NCBI GenBank assembly: GCA_963809925.1
Contig: CAWELH010000006.1
Span: forward strand, 62,001 to 126,000
Length of the DNA: 64,000 bases
Origin: DASQZK01 sp963809925
GTDB lineage: Bacteria; Bacteroidota; Bacteroidia; Bacteroidales; GCA-2748055
Direction: 5' to 3'
Shown: one piece after another, positions 54,394 to 63,643 of the stretch
Position numbering within the stretch: the stretch's first letter is position 1
How the letters are laid out: each line of letters begins with the position of its first letter
Made by a program: the position numbers and the translations under genes
The notes under the pieces: generated by a model
Told to the model about the DNA's origin: nothing
Databases searched by the model: none
What the model saw: only the letters and a program-made list of their open reading frames with translations

Positions 54394-55992
54394 TTACCAT
54401 CCCGGATTCTGTACCAGTTTACCGTGCATTTTGTTTATTTCTCCTGCAGGAATAGGGAAGAATTCGTCTCTGCCAACATGAAAGTTACTAATATAATCGC
54501 TTGGTTTCGGCCAATCACCTCCGAGTCTTCCCCAACGGGCAAGATCCCAGTACCGTTCTCCTTCAAAGCCCAACTCGCAGGCGCGTTCGTGAACGATAGC
54601 TGCGGAAGTGATTTCAGTAAGAGATTTAAGGCCGGCTCTGTTCCTTACCTGGTTAATGGCATCAAGTGCGAGTGCAGAACTCCCGTTGATGTGGTATTCT
54701 GCTTCCGCAAGGATGAGGAGGTTTTCAGAATACCTGAATAACCTCCAGTCATTTGGAGCATTGTACGGAGCTGCTGTTCCTTCATGCAATGGGTAGAGAT
54801 ATTTCTTTATGCCATAACCCGTCCTTAAATTGGCCAACTGGTGTAATTTCGAGTTAAAAGGAATATAATATTTACTACTTTTGTCATTCGTAATGGTGTC
54901 ACCCTCAACGTAGATGGTGCCGTATTTTCTCGGGTCGTATTTAATTCCAGATGTATGATAGGGAGTTTTCTCAAATTCATTGGCATAGCTGACCGTGCAC
55001 GCGGTATTTCTCCAGCCGTTAATGCCGTTGTAGGCATTATAGACACTACCATCACACATCCATCCTGGTAAATTTCCATTCCTTACGAAATCGCCGGCGG
55101 CATACTGAATCGAAAAGATAGATTCATCATTATTTTCAGATTTGTAAGTTCTTCCCATGTATGTCAGGTCAACAGAAGAAGAGTTACTGAGAAAAGCATT
55201 AATATAATCGGTAGAATCAGGACCCTGAGCCTGCATAAGTTCATAAATCCCGAGATCGATTACCTTTTGTGCATATTCCTTTGATTTTACCCATTCTTCA
55301 TGGTACAGGTAAGTTTTAGCCATCAGGAACAGAGCGGCACCTTTGGTTGCCCTTCCCATGTTTGCATCGTCCCATGTCTCCGGCAGAACTTCAATGGCAC
55401 CGGGAATATGATTGCCCGAACCGTCCTCATATCCGATCAGGTCCTTCTCGATCTGGGCCAGGAATTCATCCCAGTTCGCGTTACCGAATTCTTCCTGCAT
55501 ATCGGTAATTACCTTCGATATCAGGGGTGGCTCGTTGAATCTCGTATGAAGGATAAAATTGTACAGAGCACGCAGGAACCTGGCCTGGGCAATAAGACTC
55601 GCACGAATCTCATCGGTCAGGGCGGGATCTTTGATCTGCGAGACCTTCTCAATAGCCAGGTTACATTTAGCAACGCCACGGTATCCATAACCCCAGATAT
55701 ATTTGAGATCTTCATTATCTGGGGTATAGATCAACTGATTATATTCGGGTTTTTCATATGCTCCGAAATCACTGATGGCATTGGACACAAAGGGCAATCT
55801 TAAACCGTAGAGGCCATTACCCTTCAACGCGTCGTAGCTGGCAACCAAGGCCTGGTTAGCCTGTTCGAGGTTGGTATAATAGCTGTATTGTGTGAGAGCA
55901 TTCGGGTTTTGCACGTCAAGAATACCTTCAGAGCAACCAGCGGAATACAACGAAACGATCAGACTCAGAAAAAATATTTTTTTTGTTTTCAT
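54394..55992 (-). CDS. SusD/RagB-family nutrient-binding lipoprotein
   Basis: 532 aa. The start at 55992 gives a lipoprotein signal MKTKKIFFLSLIVSLYSAGC (Cys20). A longer frame upstream has no signal peptide and is rejected. The SusD fold is visible: N-terminal TPR-like helices (about 25-300) and the C-terminal RagB/SusD domain with ALDAINQVRNRAGLKSL, ERACELGFEGERYWDLARWG and FFPIPAGEINKMHG. Binds glycans at the cell surface and hands them to the SusC porin 79 bp upstream. Confidence 0.95.
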   Translation of the reverse strand: MKTKKIFFLSLIVSLYSAGCSEGILDVQNPNALTQYSYYTNLEQANQALVASYDALKGNGLYGLRLPFVSNAISDFGAYEKPEYNQLIYTPDNEDLKYIWGYGYRGVAKCNLAIEKVSQIKDPALTDEIRASLIAQARFLRALYNFILHTRFNEPPLISKVITDMQEEFGNANWDEFLAQIEKDLIGYEDGSGNHIPGAIEVLPETWDDANMGRATKGAALFLMAKTYLYHEEWVKSKEYAQKVIDLGIYELMQAQGPDSTDYINAFLSNSSSVDLTYMGRTYKSENNDESIFSIQYAAGDFVRNGNLPGWMCDGSVYNAYNGINGWRNTACTVSYANEFEKTPYHTSGIKYDPRKYGTIYVEGDTITNDKSSKYYIPFNSKLHQLANLRTGYGIKKYLYPLHEGTAAPYNAPNDWRLFRYSENLLILAEAEYHINGSSALALDAINQVRNRAGLKSLTEITSAAIVHERACELGFEGERYWDLARWGRLGGDWPKPSDYISNFHVGRDEFFPIPAGEINKMHGKLVQNPGW

Positions 55993-56071
55993 ATTTTTTA
56001 GTTTTTTGTCCTCCCGGAGGAGAAGAATGTCAAGTGTGATACAACAGAAAATATATTCGTATTCATCTCTG

Positions 56072-59000
56072 TCAAATATCGAGCTGAATGCCAAACAGGA
56101 AGGCTCTCGGTGCAGGATAGAATCCTGCATCAATTCCCATATTCAACACATTTGAATTTCCAATCTCAGGATCATATCCCCTGTACTTTGTGAACACGTG
56201 AAGATTCTGGCTATTGACATAGATCCTTGCATGAGAGATGTTCAACTTGTTTGTGAGTTGTTCCGGCAGGTTATAACCCAACTGAACCGTCTGGATCCTT
56301 AAAAATGAAGCATTTTCAACAAACCAGGTGGAATGTCTCGAATTATCGTTCGGATCACTGATTGCCAGCCGGGTTTGGGTGTTGGTAGGATTCAAATCTG
56401 ACCAGTAACTGGATGCCACACTTCTGAGCTTATTGAAATCTTTCGATTCCCGGTCGGTAGCAAGCCCTATATATGAATAATGTTCATTGTAAACGTCAAG
56501 ATTCTGCATACCATTAAGGAAAACATTGATATCAAATCCGTTGTACCCGAGATCGATATTGATCCCATAGGTAAAATCAGGGATAGGTTTGCCGATGATG
56601 GTCTGGTCCATTGAATTAACCACACCGTCATTGTTTAGGTCACGGAATTTAATGTCGCCGGGCTGTGCATCAGTTTGTTTAGGAGAGTTATCTACCTCTT
56701 CCTGGCTTTGGAATATTCCGTCAGCAACATACCCGTAAAAGCTTCCGATCGTATGATCTTCCATAGTAATGGTATAAGAAGTAAAAATCGGAGTCGAATT
56801 CGGCAGGTGTTTCACAATATTTTTGATCGTTGTAATATTCGCAGAAAAGCTGTAATTGAATTTACCAATATTGTTGCGGTGCAGGAGGCCGAATTCGAAT
56901 CCCCTGTTCTGTACATCTCCCAGATTATACCACGGATTGGAAGCGGGATCGTCAAAGTCTTTACCGTATACCCATGGTAATTCAATGGTTGTAAGCATTT
57001 TATCCTGGTTCTTGATATAATAGTCGGCATTCAATTCCAAACGGTTACTGAATGCGCTGAAGTCGACACCAAAATTGGTCATTTTAGATTGTTCCCATTG
57101 TATTTCAGGGTTTCCGGTACTTCTGAGGTCGGTGGCACCAAGATATACAGTTTCATCCTGGCCGAACAGATATCTCGAAGCGTCGGGCCGAAGCAGGTAC
57201 GTGTCGAATGCATAATCACCTATATTCTGATTACCCGTTATTCCCCAGCCGATCCTGACTTTCAGCAGGTTAATCTGTTCAACATTCCTCAGTAAATCCT
57301 CATTCAGCTTCCATCCCACTGAGAACGAGGGGAAATTACCGTATCGCTGTCCCGCGGGACCGAACTTTGACGAACCATCACGGCGGATGCTGGCGGTCAG
57401 AAGATATTTCCCCTTGTAATCATATATCAGCCGGCCGAGATAGGAATCCAGGATGCTTTCATATACATATGAATCAAGGCTCGAAGCTATTTCTGCCTGA
57501 GACAGTGTATGATGGTTCGTATCCCTGAAATTCTGACCTGTGGCCGTAAACGAGTTTCCATTGTTATATTGACGGCTCTGCCCCAAAAGGAAAGATAAAT
57601 TATGATTTCCAAATGAATGGGAGTAGGTGAGCAGATTTTCAACCAGCCATTGTTTAAAATCATTTGAATATTCACGGGCTGTGGCAACTGAGTTTGAACG
57701 GTTTCCAATATCACCCAGTTGATATAACGGGATCCAGGTTGAAGTGCGTGCATTCCCGAAAGTAAGTCCGATGTTGATCTTATATTTAAGTCCTTTTACA
57801 ATCTGAAGTTCTGCGTACATGTCAGTAAGAGCCTGCAGATTCTGATTATCCTCATTGCGGAGCATTTGTTCTGCAACTGGGTTCGTCGTTTCATTACGCC
57901 CGTTGATGGAGTCGGTAGGACCGGCAAAACCGCCTACGTTTTTTTGCTCGTATACGGGCATAAGTGGCGAAGAATAGCATGCAGTCACCCATTTGTTCCC
58001 CTGACCGCCCTGGCTACCATGGCCCCCAGTTCGTGATATTAGGAATGATTCTCCGATTTTCAGCCTGTCCTTCAACAAACTGAAATCAGAATTGGCCCGT
58101 AAATTCAGCCTGTCAAAATCTGTGTTGATCATGATGCCATCTTCGGAATAATAATTTCCCGACACACTGAAGTTACCATGCTCATTTCCTCCTGAAATGC
58201 CGAGGTAATAATTCTGTCCGACACCTGTTCTGAAAAGCTCATCCTGCCAGTTGGTATCGGTGTTACCATAGGCTTTCTGCAAGGAATCGCTGGCAATGAT
58301 CGCCGGCTCGCTGGCCGGATCTGAAAGCTCATAGGCATCGTGGGTCATTTTAACATATTCAGCCGCATTCATAATGTCATAACGACTGGATTTGGGGAAA
58401 TCCGTAAACTTGGCATATGTTGAAAACTGAGTACTAAGCTTGCCGTTCTTTTCCCCCCTTTTAGTGGTAATTATCACAACACCGTTTGCACCACGGGCAC
58501 CGTAAATGGCAGTGGAAGACGCGTCCTTCAGGATTTGTATCGACTCAATATCATCCGGATTTATTCCGTTCATCCCGCCGGCAGGAACTCCGTCAATGAT
58601 GTAAAGAGGTTCAGATGACCTGTTAATGGATCCGATGCCCCGGATTTTAATAGACATTTCAGCACCCGGATCACCAGATACCTGAGTGACCAAAACACCC
58701 GGAGCCCGGCCCTGAAGTGCTCTCTGAATTGTAGGAAATTGCGATTTTTTCATATCATCCACAGAAACCATTGAGATCGCACCTGTGAGGTCCTTTGCAC
58801 GTTGGGTACCGTAACCGATGACAACTAATTCTTCGATGCTCCTGGAATCTATTTCAAGTGCTACATTAATTATGGTATTTCCGCCAACAGGTATCTCCTG
58901 TGACGTGTAACCCACAAATGAAAAAACCAGGGTTGCACCTGTACCTGAAACCATCAGCTCATAATGTCCGTTTACATCAGAGATCGTACCGTTTGTTGTT

Positions 59001-59218
59001 CCTTTCTCAACAATATTGGTACCTGGAATGGGCTCACCGGTCCTGGCTTCGGTGACCGTACCGGTTACACTATTTCCCTGCATTAAAATTTTATCGACAG
59101 GTTTTGCCTCTAAACGGTATCCAAAGGATAAGATCACGAATACCACAAAAAGCAGTTTCAGTAATATTCGCGGGAATCTTAGCAGTCCCGTATTTGTTTG
59201 TAGTTTACTATTAATCAT
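56072..59218 (-). CDS. SusC/RagA-type TonB-dependent outer-membrane transporter
   Basis: 1048 aa. Signal/anchor region (LLKLLFVVFVILSFGYRLEA), CarboxypepD_reg-like domain (about 52-130; VTGTVTEARTGEPIPGTNIV), then the TonB plug with the SusC signature IEELVVIGYGTQRAKDLTGA and YIIDGVPAGGMNGINPDDIE, and a 22-strand barrel to the C-terminal AFLFGIQLDI. Imports oligosaccharides with the SusD gene that follows 79 bp later. There is no STN domain, so no anti-sigma-type signalling. Confidence 0.95.
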   Translation of the reverse strand: MINSKLQTNTGLLRFPRILLKLLFVVFVILSFGYRLEAKPVDKILMQGNSVTGTVTEARTGEPIPGTNIVEKGTTNGTISDVNGHYELMVSGTGATLVFSFVGYTSQEIPVGGNTIINVALEIDSRSIEELVVIGYGTQRAKDLTGAISMVSVDDMKKSQFPTIQRALQGRAPGVLVTQVSGDPGAEMSIKIRGIGSINRSSEPLYIIDGVPAGGMNGINPDDIESIQILKDASSTAIYGARGANGVVIITTKRGEKNGKLSTQFSTYAKFTDFPKSSRYDIMNAAEYVKMTHDAYELSDPASEPAIIASDSLQKAYGNTDTNWQDELFRTGVGQNYYLGISGGNEHGNFSVSGNYYSEDGIMINTDFDRLNLRANSDFSLLKDRLKIGESFLISRTGGHGSQGGQGNKWVTACYSSPLMPVYEQKNVGGFAGPTDSINGRNETTNPVAEQMLRNEDNQNLQALTDMYAELQIVKGLKYKINIGLTFGNARTSTWIPLYQLGDIGNRSNSVATAREYSNDFKQWLVENLLTYSHSFGNHNLSFLLGQSRQYNNGNSFTATGQNFRDTNHHTLSQAEIASSLDSYVYESILDSYLGRLIYDYKGKYLLTASIRRDGSSKFGPAGQRYGNFPSFSVGWKLNEDLLRNVEQINLLKVRIGWGITGNQNIGDYAFDTYLLRPDASRYLFGQDETVYLGATDLRSTGNPEIQWEQSKMTNFGVDFSAFSNRLELNADYYIKNQDKMLTTIELPWVYGKDFDDPASNPWYNLGDVQNRGFEFGLLHRNNIGKFNYSFSANITTIKNIVKHLPNSTPIFTSYTITMEDHTIGSFYGYVADGIFQSQEEVDNSPKQTDAQPGDIKFRDLNNDGVVNSMDQTIIGKPIPDFTYGINIDLGYNGFDINVFLNGMQNLDVYNEHYSYIGLATDRESKDFNKLRSVASSYWSDLNPTNTQTRLAISDPNDNSRHSTWFVENASFLRIQTVQLGYNLPEQLTNKLNISHARIYVNSQNLHVFTKYRGYDPEIGNSNVLNMGIDAGFYPAPRAFLFGIQLDI

Positions 59219-59328
59219 AGCTGGTTTGTTAATGGTATGTTAAGTTTAAGACAAGCCGTTTATTCTAAAACTATAGAGACAGAATGAACTTGTTCATCTA
59301 TAGTACAGAAACGAAAATTTGCTGGAAG

Positions 59329-61338
59329 CTACCTTGTAACAGGATTAAACAATGCTTCAAATCCTTCCCACAGATCATCCCTTTCATTTGGCACCATAAC
59401 GACTCTCCAGTTGACATCTGAAAGCATGTTCCTGGTCTCTTCGAAATTATATGCCTCCCACGGGACTTCCCCTGGTGAAAAGGACACTGCCGGATTGTAG
59501 TCTTCCATCCATTTTCCAGTAGCAAGTTTTTCGAGAAGGTTACGGTGAGGTTTATAATCGAGGAATAAACCTCTGTATAGAGTGTGATGCTCAGCGCTAG
59601 TAATCTTCAACAAGCTGTTTACGGGCATTCTAAAGTGAGCTTCACCATTAACAACCAGTTCGGTTTTCAACTTGGTCCCGTTCACAAGAACTTCAACAGT
59701 GGCTTTCTCAACCGGTATTCCGTTGGGATACACAAGTGAAAGATTTACAACGGATTCAAGTGGCTTGGGGTCCTGTGTACCCTCGGGCCAGAAATAAAAA
59801 GCACTTGTAATAGCAACGTCGTGGGGTCCGCTCTCTGAATTTGGTATACTGTCGTACAGCATTTTTTGAGATGTTTCCAGAATATCGAGATACTCCGGAT
59901 TTTTCCAGGCCCTCCGGCCATATACTTTGATGATATACCAGGCAGACTCCGTCTCACTAATACGTATCGAATCGTTAAATGATCTGGGTTTTTTATCGCG
60001 GATATCCCAAAGTTTAAAGATTTGCCCGTTCCGGTAAATAACAACATAAGATAAAAAATCCTTTGTATCACCCGAAGCCCAGGCCTGAATATGAAGTTCA
60101 TGTGGATAACCTCCCGGCCTGATAACCTCACCAATCCTGTAAATTTGATCGACATCAGCCATAATAATTGGGCCGGAAGTAACGAATGTTTCACCACGCC
60201 GGACGGCATCTGCCACTTGAGAAATGCCGAAGCTATCTCCGACGTAATAGTACGTTCTCATGGAACCATAATAAAACCGGTCATTTTCCCCCAATCCACC
60301 ATCCAGCTCAGCTATGGCCGGCATTCTGTAACCCTGATTCAACACATTAAACCAAAGATTCTGGTACATGTAATGATCATGATTATATCCCATAACGACC
60401 TCGCCATCCCATATTTTACCGGATAATAAGCCGAATGAGAGGTAAGCCGCCACATTCGTAGTATATTTTGTTATATTCCCACGGGGCTGCCACCACCACG
60501 ACGTCGGATGGGGGATGATAGCTACTGCATCATCAGCCTTTCTTATCCGCTGAATAACTTCAGGGGAGGTAATATTGGGAAATCCCAGATTATCGAAATT
60601 CCATTCTTTCCTGGTAGGTGACTGGTAATATTTGTCTTCGTAGAATTCATCCATGGTTTTCTTAAAATATCCCCGGGTGCTTTTTTGGCCCAGCCACCAA
60701 GTATGACCCGTTCTGTATTTAGGCATTTCCGAACCGTAATGAAGGATGAACCGGTTATCAGAGAATTTAGCATAGCCTTCCCGCCAGGTCGAATCGGTAT
60801 AACCGCCCCATCCCTGAGCTGCACAAAGGAAATCCACACCCTGACCCAGACAGATCCTGCGCACCTTCATAAGCATGGAATCATCCTGCACCTTTTCAGT
60901 ATACAAATGGCAATGTCCGCCCCCGTTCACCCATCCCAGATCTTTAAGATGAACCCATGGCTGCATGAGTATATTCATGTCAAATCCATGCCCTGCTGTG
61001 ATATTTAAAGTCGTGTCCTGTGAAACGTAATCGAATCCGTGATACACTTCAACCCGGTACGTACCAGGTTCAAGTTTCTGCTCAAATCTTCCGTCTTCAT
61101 TGGTAAAAAATCCCGGTTCAAAGCGATAATACGACCGGACGACATTGCTGTCCATACCGGTTATGACTATCCTGGCGGATAAAATACTGTCCGTTTCAGC
61201 ATCATGAACACTCCCTTTTATACCCGGAAATGTCGTTTCCTTAATGGAGGTAAATTCTGGATGATTTTTATAACGACCCCTGACATTGCACGAAATCAGT
61301 CCGCACAATATTAATCCGACAAGTAAATAAGGTTTCAA
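59329..61338 (-). CDS. Lipoprotein with carboxypeptidase-regulatory-like domain and CehA/McbA-type hydrolase
   Basis: 669 aa. N-terminal lipoprotein signal (LVGLILCGLISC, Cys17) and a CarboxypepD_reg-like domain (about 30-125; IKGSVHDAETDSILSARIVI). The catalytic PHP-like domain (about 135-430) has metal-type motifs GGGHCHLYTE, IIPHPTSWWWQP and VVMGYNHDHYM. The C-terminal region contains a second Ig-like strand set. It is 110 bp upstream of susC on the same strand, so it is the probable first gene of the locus. The substrate class is unknown. Confidence 0.8.
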   Translation of the reverse strand: MKPYLLVGLILCGLISCNVRGRYKNHPEFTSIKETTFPGIKGSVHDAETDSILSARIVITGMDSNVVRSYYRFEPGFFTNEDGRFEQKLEPGTYRVEVYHGFDYVSQDTTLNITAGHGFDMNILMQPWVHLKDLGWVNGGGHCHLYTEKVQDDSMLMKVRRICLGQGVDFLCAAQGWGGYTDSTWREGYAKFSDNRFILHYGSEMPKYRTGHTWWLGQKSTRGYFKKTMDEFYEDKYYQSPTRKEWNFDNLGFPNITSPEVIQRIRKADDAVAIIPHPTSWWWQPRGNITKYTTNVAAYLSFGLLSGKIWDGEVVMGYNHDHYMYQNLWFNVLNQGYRMPAIAELDGGLGENDRFYYGSMRTYYYVGDSFGISQVADAVRRGETFVTSGPIIMADVDQIYRIGEVIRPGGYPHELHIQAWASGDTKDFLSYVVIYRNGQIFKLWDIRDKKPRSFNDSIRISETESAWYIIKVYGRRAWKNPEYLDILETSQKMLYDSIPNSESGPHDVAITSAFYFWPEGTQDPKPLESVVNLSLVYPNGIPVEKATVEVLVNGTKLKTELVVNGEAHFRMPVNSLLKITSAEHHTLYRGLFLDYKPHRNLLEKLATGKWMEDYNPAVSFSPGEVPWEAYNFEETRNMLSDVNWRVVMVPNERDDLWEGFEALFNPVTR

Positions 61339-61360
61339 TTTGGTTTTGTTGGTTGGCCGT

Positions 61361-61391
61361 CAAAATATACATATATTCTAGATTATGCAAA
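61361..61391 (-). promoter_or_regulatory. Bacteroidota-type promoter for the CehA-SusC-SusD operon
   Basis: On the minus strand TTTG (61391-61388), a 19-bp spacer and ATATTTTG (61368-61361) match the TTTG-N17-23-TAnnTTTG consensus with the preferred spacing; two bases of the -7 box differ. The expected start of transcription is about 61354, some 15-20 nt before the ATG at 61338. The rest of the 61339-61731 spacer shows nothing else. Confidence 0.65.
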
Positions 61392-61731
61392 TAATAAACT
61401 GAATATCTAATAGTTAATTGAGATAATTTTATGAAGTCCTTGTGTGGTAAAACAATGTAATTTAATGAGTGAAATAATGGCATTCTCAAGCATTTCAATG
61501 GATGAAGATTCTTATACAATGGAAATATTGTGATCGTCGTTACCACTATAAGAAGGCGGACCATCAAATAATTTCTTAATAATTCGGCATGCATTGGTCA
61601 GATTTTTAATGGGAGAAACCATCCTGAAACCTGAAATTCCACTCCCTCATCTTTTCCTTGCATACCAGAAATAATTTTACTTATTTTACGCTCTCTTTTT
61701 ACAAAGCTAAGTTTCTCAAAAAAAATAGATT

Positions 61732-62298
61732 ATGGCAACGACCGCTGACTTCAGAAATGGATTATGCATTGAATTTAATAACGATCTCTTCACGATTGTC
61801 CAATTTCAGCATGTCAAACCGGGAAAAGGAGGAGCTTTTGTACGGACAAAACTTAAAAGCCTGACCACCGGAAAAGTCATTGAAAATACTTTTAATGCTG
61901 GAGTAAAAGTTAATACCGCCAGGGTTGAGCGTCGCCCTTACCAGTTTCTCTATGCAGATGAATTGGGATTCCATTTTATGCACCTGGAAACATACGAACA
62001 GATCTCCGTGGAAAAGGAAAAGGTTGAGAATTCCGACCTTTATAAAGATGGCCAGGAGGTAGAGATTGTATACCATGCCGACACGGAAACGCCACTTTCG
62101 GTCGAGTTGCCCCCTTTCGTCATTCTTGAGATCACTTACTCGGAACCTGGCGTAAAGGGCGATACCTCATCGAGTACCGCATTGAAACCGGCAACACTTG
62201 TAACCGGTGCCGAGATCATGGTCCCCATTTTTGTCAACACAGGCGATAAAATAAAAGTCGATACCCGGGACAGGTCGTACTCTGAACGAGTGAAGTGA
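61732..62298 (+). CDS. efp: Elongation factor P
   Basis: 188 aa. Three beta domains: KOW-like N-terminal (ATTADFRNGLCIEFNNDLFT), middle OB fold and C-terminal OB fold ending VNTGDKIKVDTRDRSYSERV. The tip loop is HVKPGKGGAF with Lys32 at the position modified in some bacteria. Relieves ribosome stalling at polyproline. Monocistronic, terminated by a strong hairpin. Confidence 0.97.
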   Translation: MATTADFRNGLCIEFNNDLFTIVQFQHVKPGKGGAFVRTKLKSLTTGKVIENTFNAGVKVNTARVERRPYQFLYADELGFHFMHLETYEQISVEKEKVENSDLYKDGQEVEIVYHADTETPLSVELPPFVILEITYSEPGVKGDTSSSTALKPATLVTGAEIMVPIFVNTGDKIKVDTRDRSYSERVK

Positions 62299-62332
62299 GG
62301 ACCCCGGGACATCACCACCTCATAATCATAAT

Positions 62333-62371
62333 TTTCCTTATCTTTATCGCCGGATAAGGAAATTTTTTTTT
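62333..62371 (+). terminator. Intrinsic terminator after efp, abutting the next start codon
   Basis: TTTCCTTATC (62333-62342) pairs perfectly with GATAAGGAAA (62353-62362) around a 10-base loop, followed by nine T. The T-run ends at 62371 and the first ATG of the phosphatase gene is at 62372. Unusual position: transcripts of the phosphatase either read through or start within this hairpin. Confidence 0.85.
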
Positions 62372-63613
62372 ATGGCAGACAGATCAACTTCGAAAAGCCG
62401 ACGTTTGCAGATGTCAAATTTCAAGCTGAATGCCCTCCTTGAAATTACATTGGCTATCAATGAAAATCTGCCGGTGTCGGAACTGCTCGGGAAATATGAA
62501 GATCTCCTCAAAGCCGAGCTCCAGATCGGAAAAGTAATCATTTTCAAACATAACCAGGAATGGGAATGTATTCTGAATTCCGGCTTTTCGGAAGAGCTCA
62601 CTACTGATCCTGAATTACAGGAAATATTACTGGACATCAGAGAGATATCACCAGCCGGTGTACTTCCTGAAAAAATCAATGACGAGATCGATATTGTGAT
62701 CCCTGTTTTTCATAAAGACAACCCCATTGCCTACGTCCTTATCGGCGACATCGATGAAGAAAGCGAGGGAATGAGCCCAATTATCAAACATCTCCGTTTC
62801 ATACAAACCATCTCAAACATCCTTATCGTTGCCATTGAGAACATCAGGCTATACACTGAAAACCTGAGGCAGGTTGCCATTCAGCGCGAACTTGAACTGG
62901 CGTCAAAAATGCAAACCATGCTTATTCCGCAGGATAATAAACTTCCAAGCAACCGGCATATCCATTTTAAGGCTTTCTACCATCCACACTTCGAAGTTGG
63001 CGGCGATTATTACGATGTGATCCGTCTTTCGGGGCACCAGGTTGGTTTTTGCATTGCCGATGTATCAGGGAAAGGCATTTCTGCAGCCATACTAATGTCC
63101 AATTTCCAGGCTAATCTGCGCGCATTGTTTACCGGTGGCCGAAACTTGGAAGAGATCTTGGGTGAATTGAATGAGAGGGTGCTGCAAAGTGCCAAAGGAG
63201 AGAAGTTTATAACCCTTTTTCTTGCAAAGTACGACTATCAGACCCGAAAACTTGAATATATTAATGCTGGTCATAACCCTCCGCTACTCTACAATGTAAA
63301 TCATAAAAACCTGATACAGCTCACAAAAGGCACGGTAGGTATGGGAATGCTCGATTGTCTCCCATTTATCAACATGGCTTCCATTGAGGTCGACGGCCCG
63401 ACAAAAGTCCTTTGTTACACCGACGGTTTGGTGGAACTTATTGAAGGTGAAGGCGTTGAATTCGGAACTACTTTTATTGAACAGGAGATCAGCAACGACG
63501 GTACGATTGACGAAAATATCCATGAGATCATCAAACTGCAACGTATCATGGAGGGCAGCGCTTCTATTTTTGATGATATTTCAATTCTCGGGATCAGCTT
63601 CTCTGGTGAGTGA
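62372..63613 (+). CDS. GAF-SpoIIE (PP2C-like) serine phosphatase, RsbU type
   Basis: 413 aa (an internal Met at 62411 is an alternative start, favoured if the hairpin ends efp transcription). N-terminal GAF-like sensor (about 15-165; LEITLAINENLPVSELLGKY), a linker helix (RQVAIQRELELASKMQTMLI), then the PPM/SpoIIE domain (about 205-413) with FEVGGDYYDVIRL (metal ligand Asp), GFCIADVSGKGISAAILMSN and VLCYTDGLVELIEGEG. Likely dephosphorylates an anti-anti-sigma factor in a partner-switching pathway; no such partner is adjacent. Confidence 0.9.
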   Translation: MADRSTSKSRRLQMSNFKLNALLEITLAINENLPVSELLGKYEDLLKAELQIGKVIIFKHNQEWECILNSGFSEELTTDPELQEILLDIREISPAGVLPEKINDEIDIVIPVFHKDNPIAYVLIGDIDEESEGMSPIIKHLRFIQTISNILIVAIENIRLYTENLRQVAIQRELELASKMQTMLIPQDNKLPSNRHIHFKAFYHPHFEVGGDYYDVIRLSGHQVGFCIADVSGKGISAAILMSNFQANLRALFTGGRNLEEILGELNERVLQSAKGEKFITLFLAKYDYQTRKLEYINAGHNPPLLYNVNHKNLIQLTKGTVGMGMLDCLPFINMASIEVDGPTKVLCYTDGLVELIEGEGVEFGTTFIEQEISNDGTIDENIHEIIKLQRIMEGSASIFDDISILGISFSGE

Positions 63614-63643
63614 AAGGTCTCATTTCAACTCCAATCAATATCC

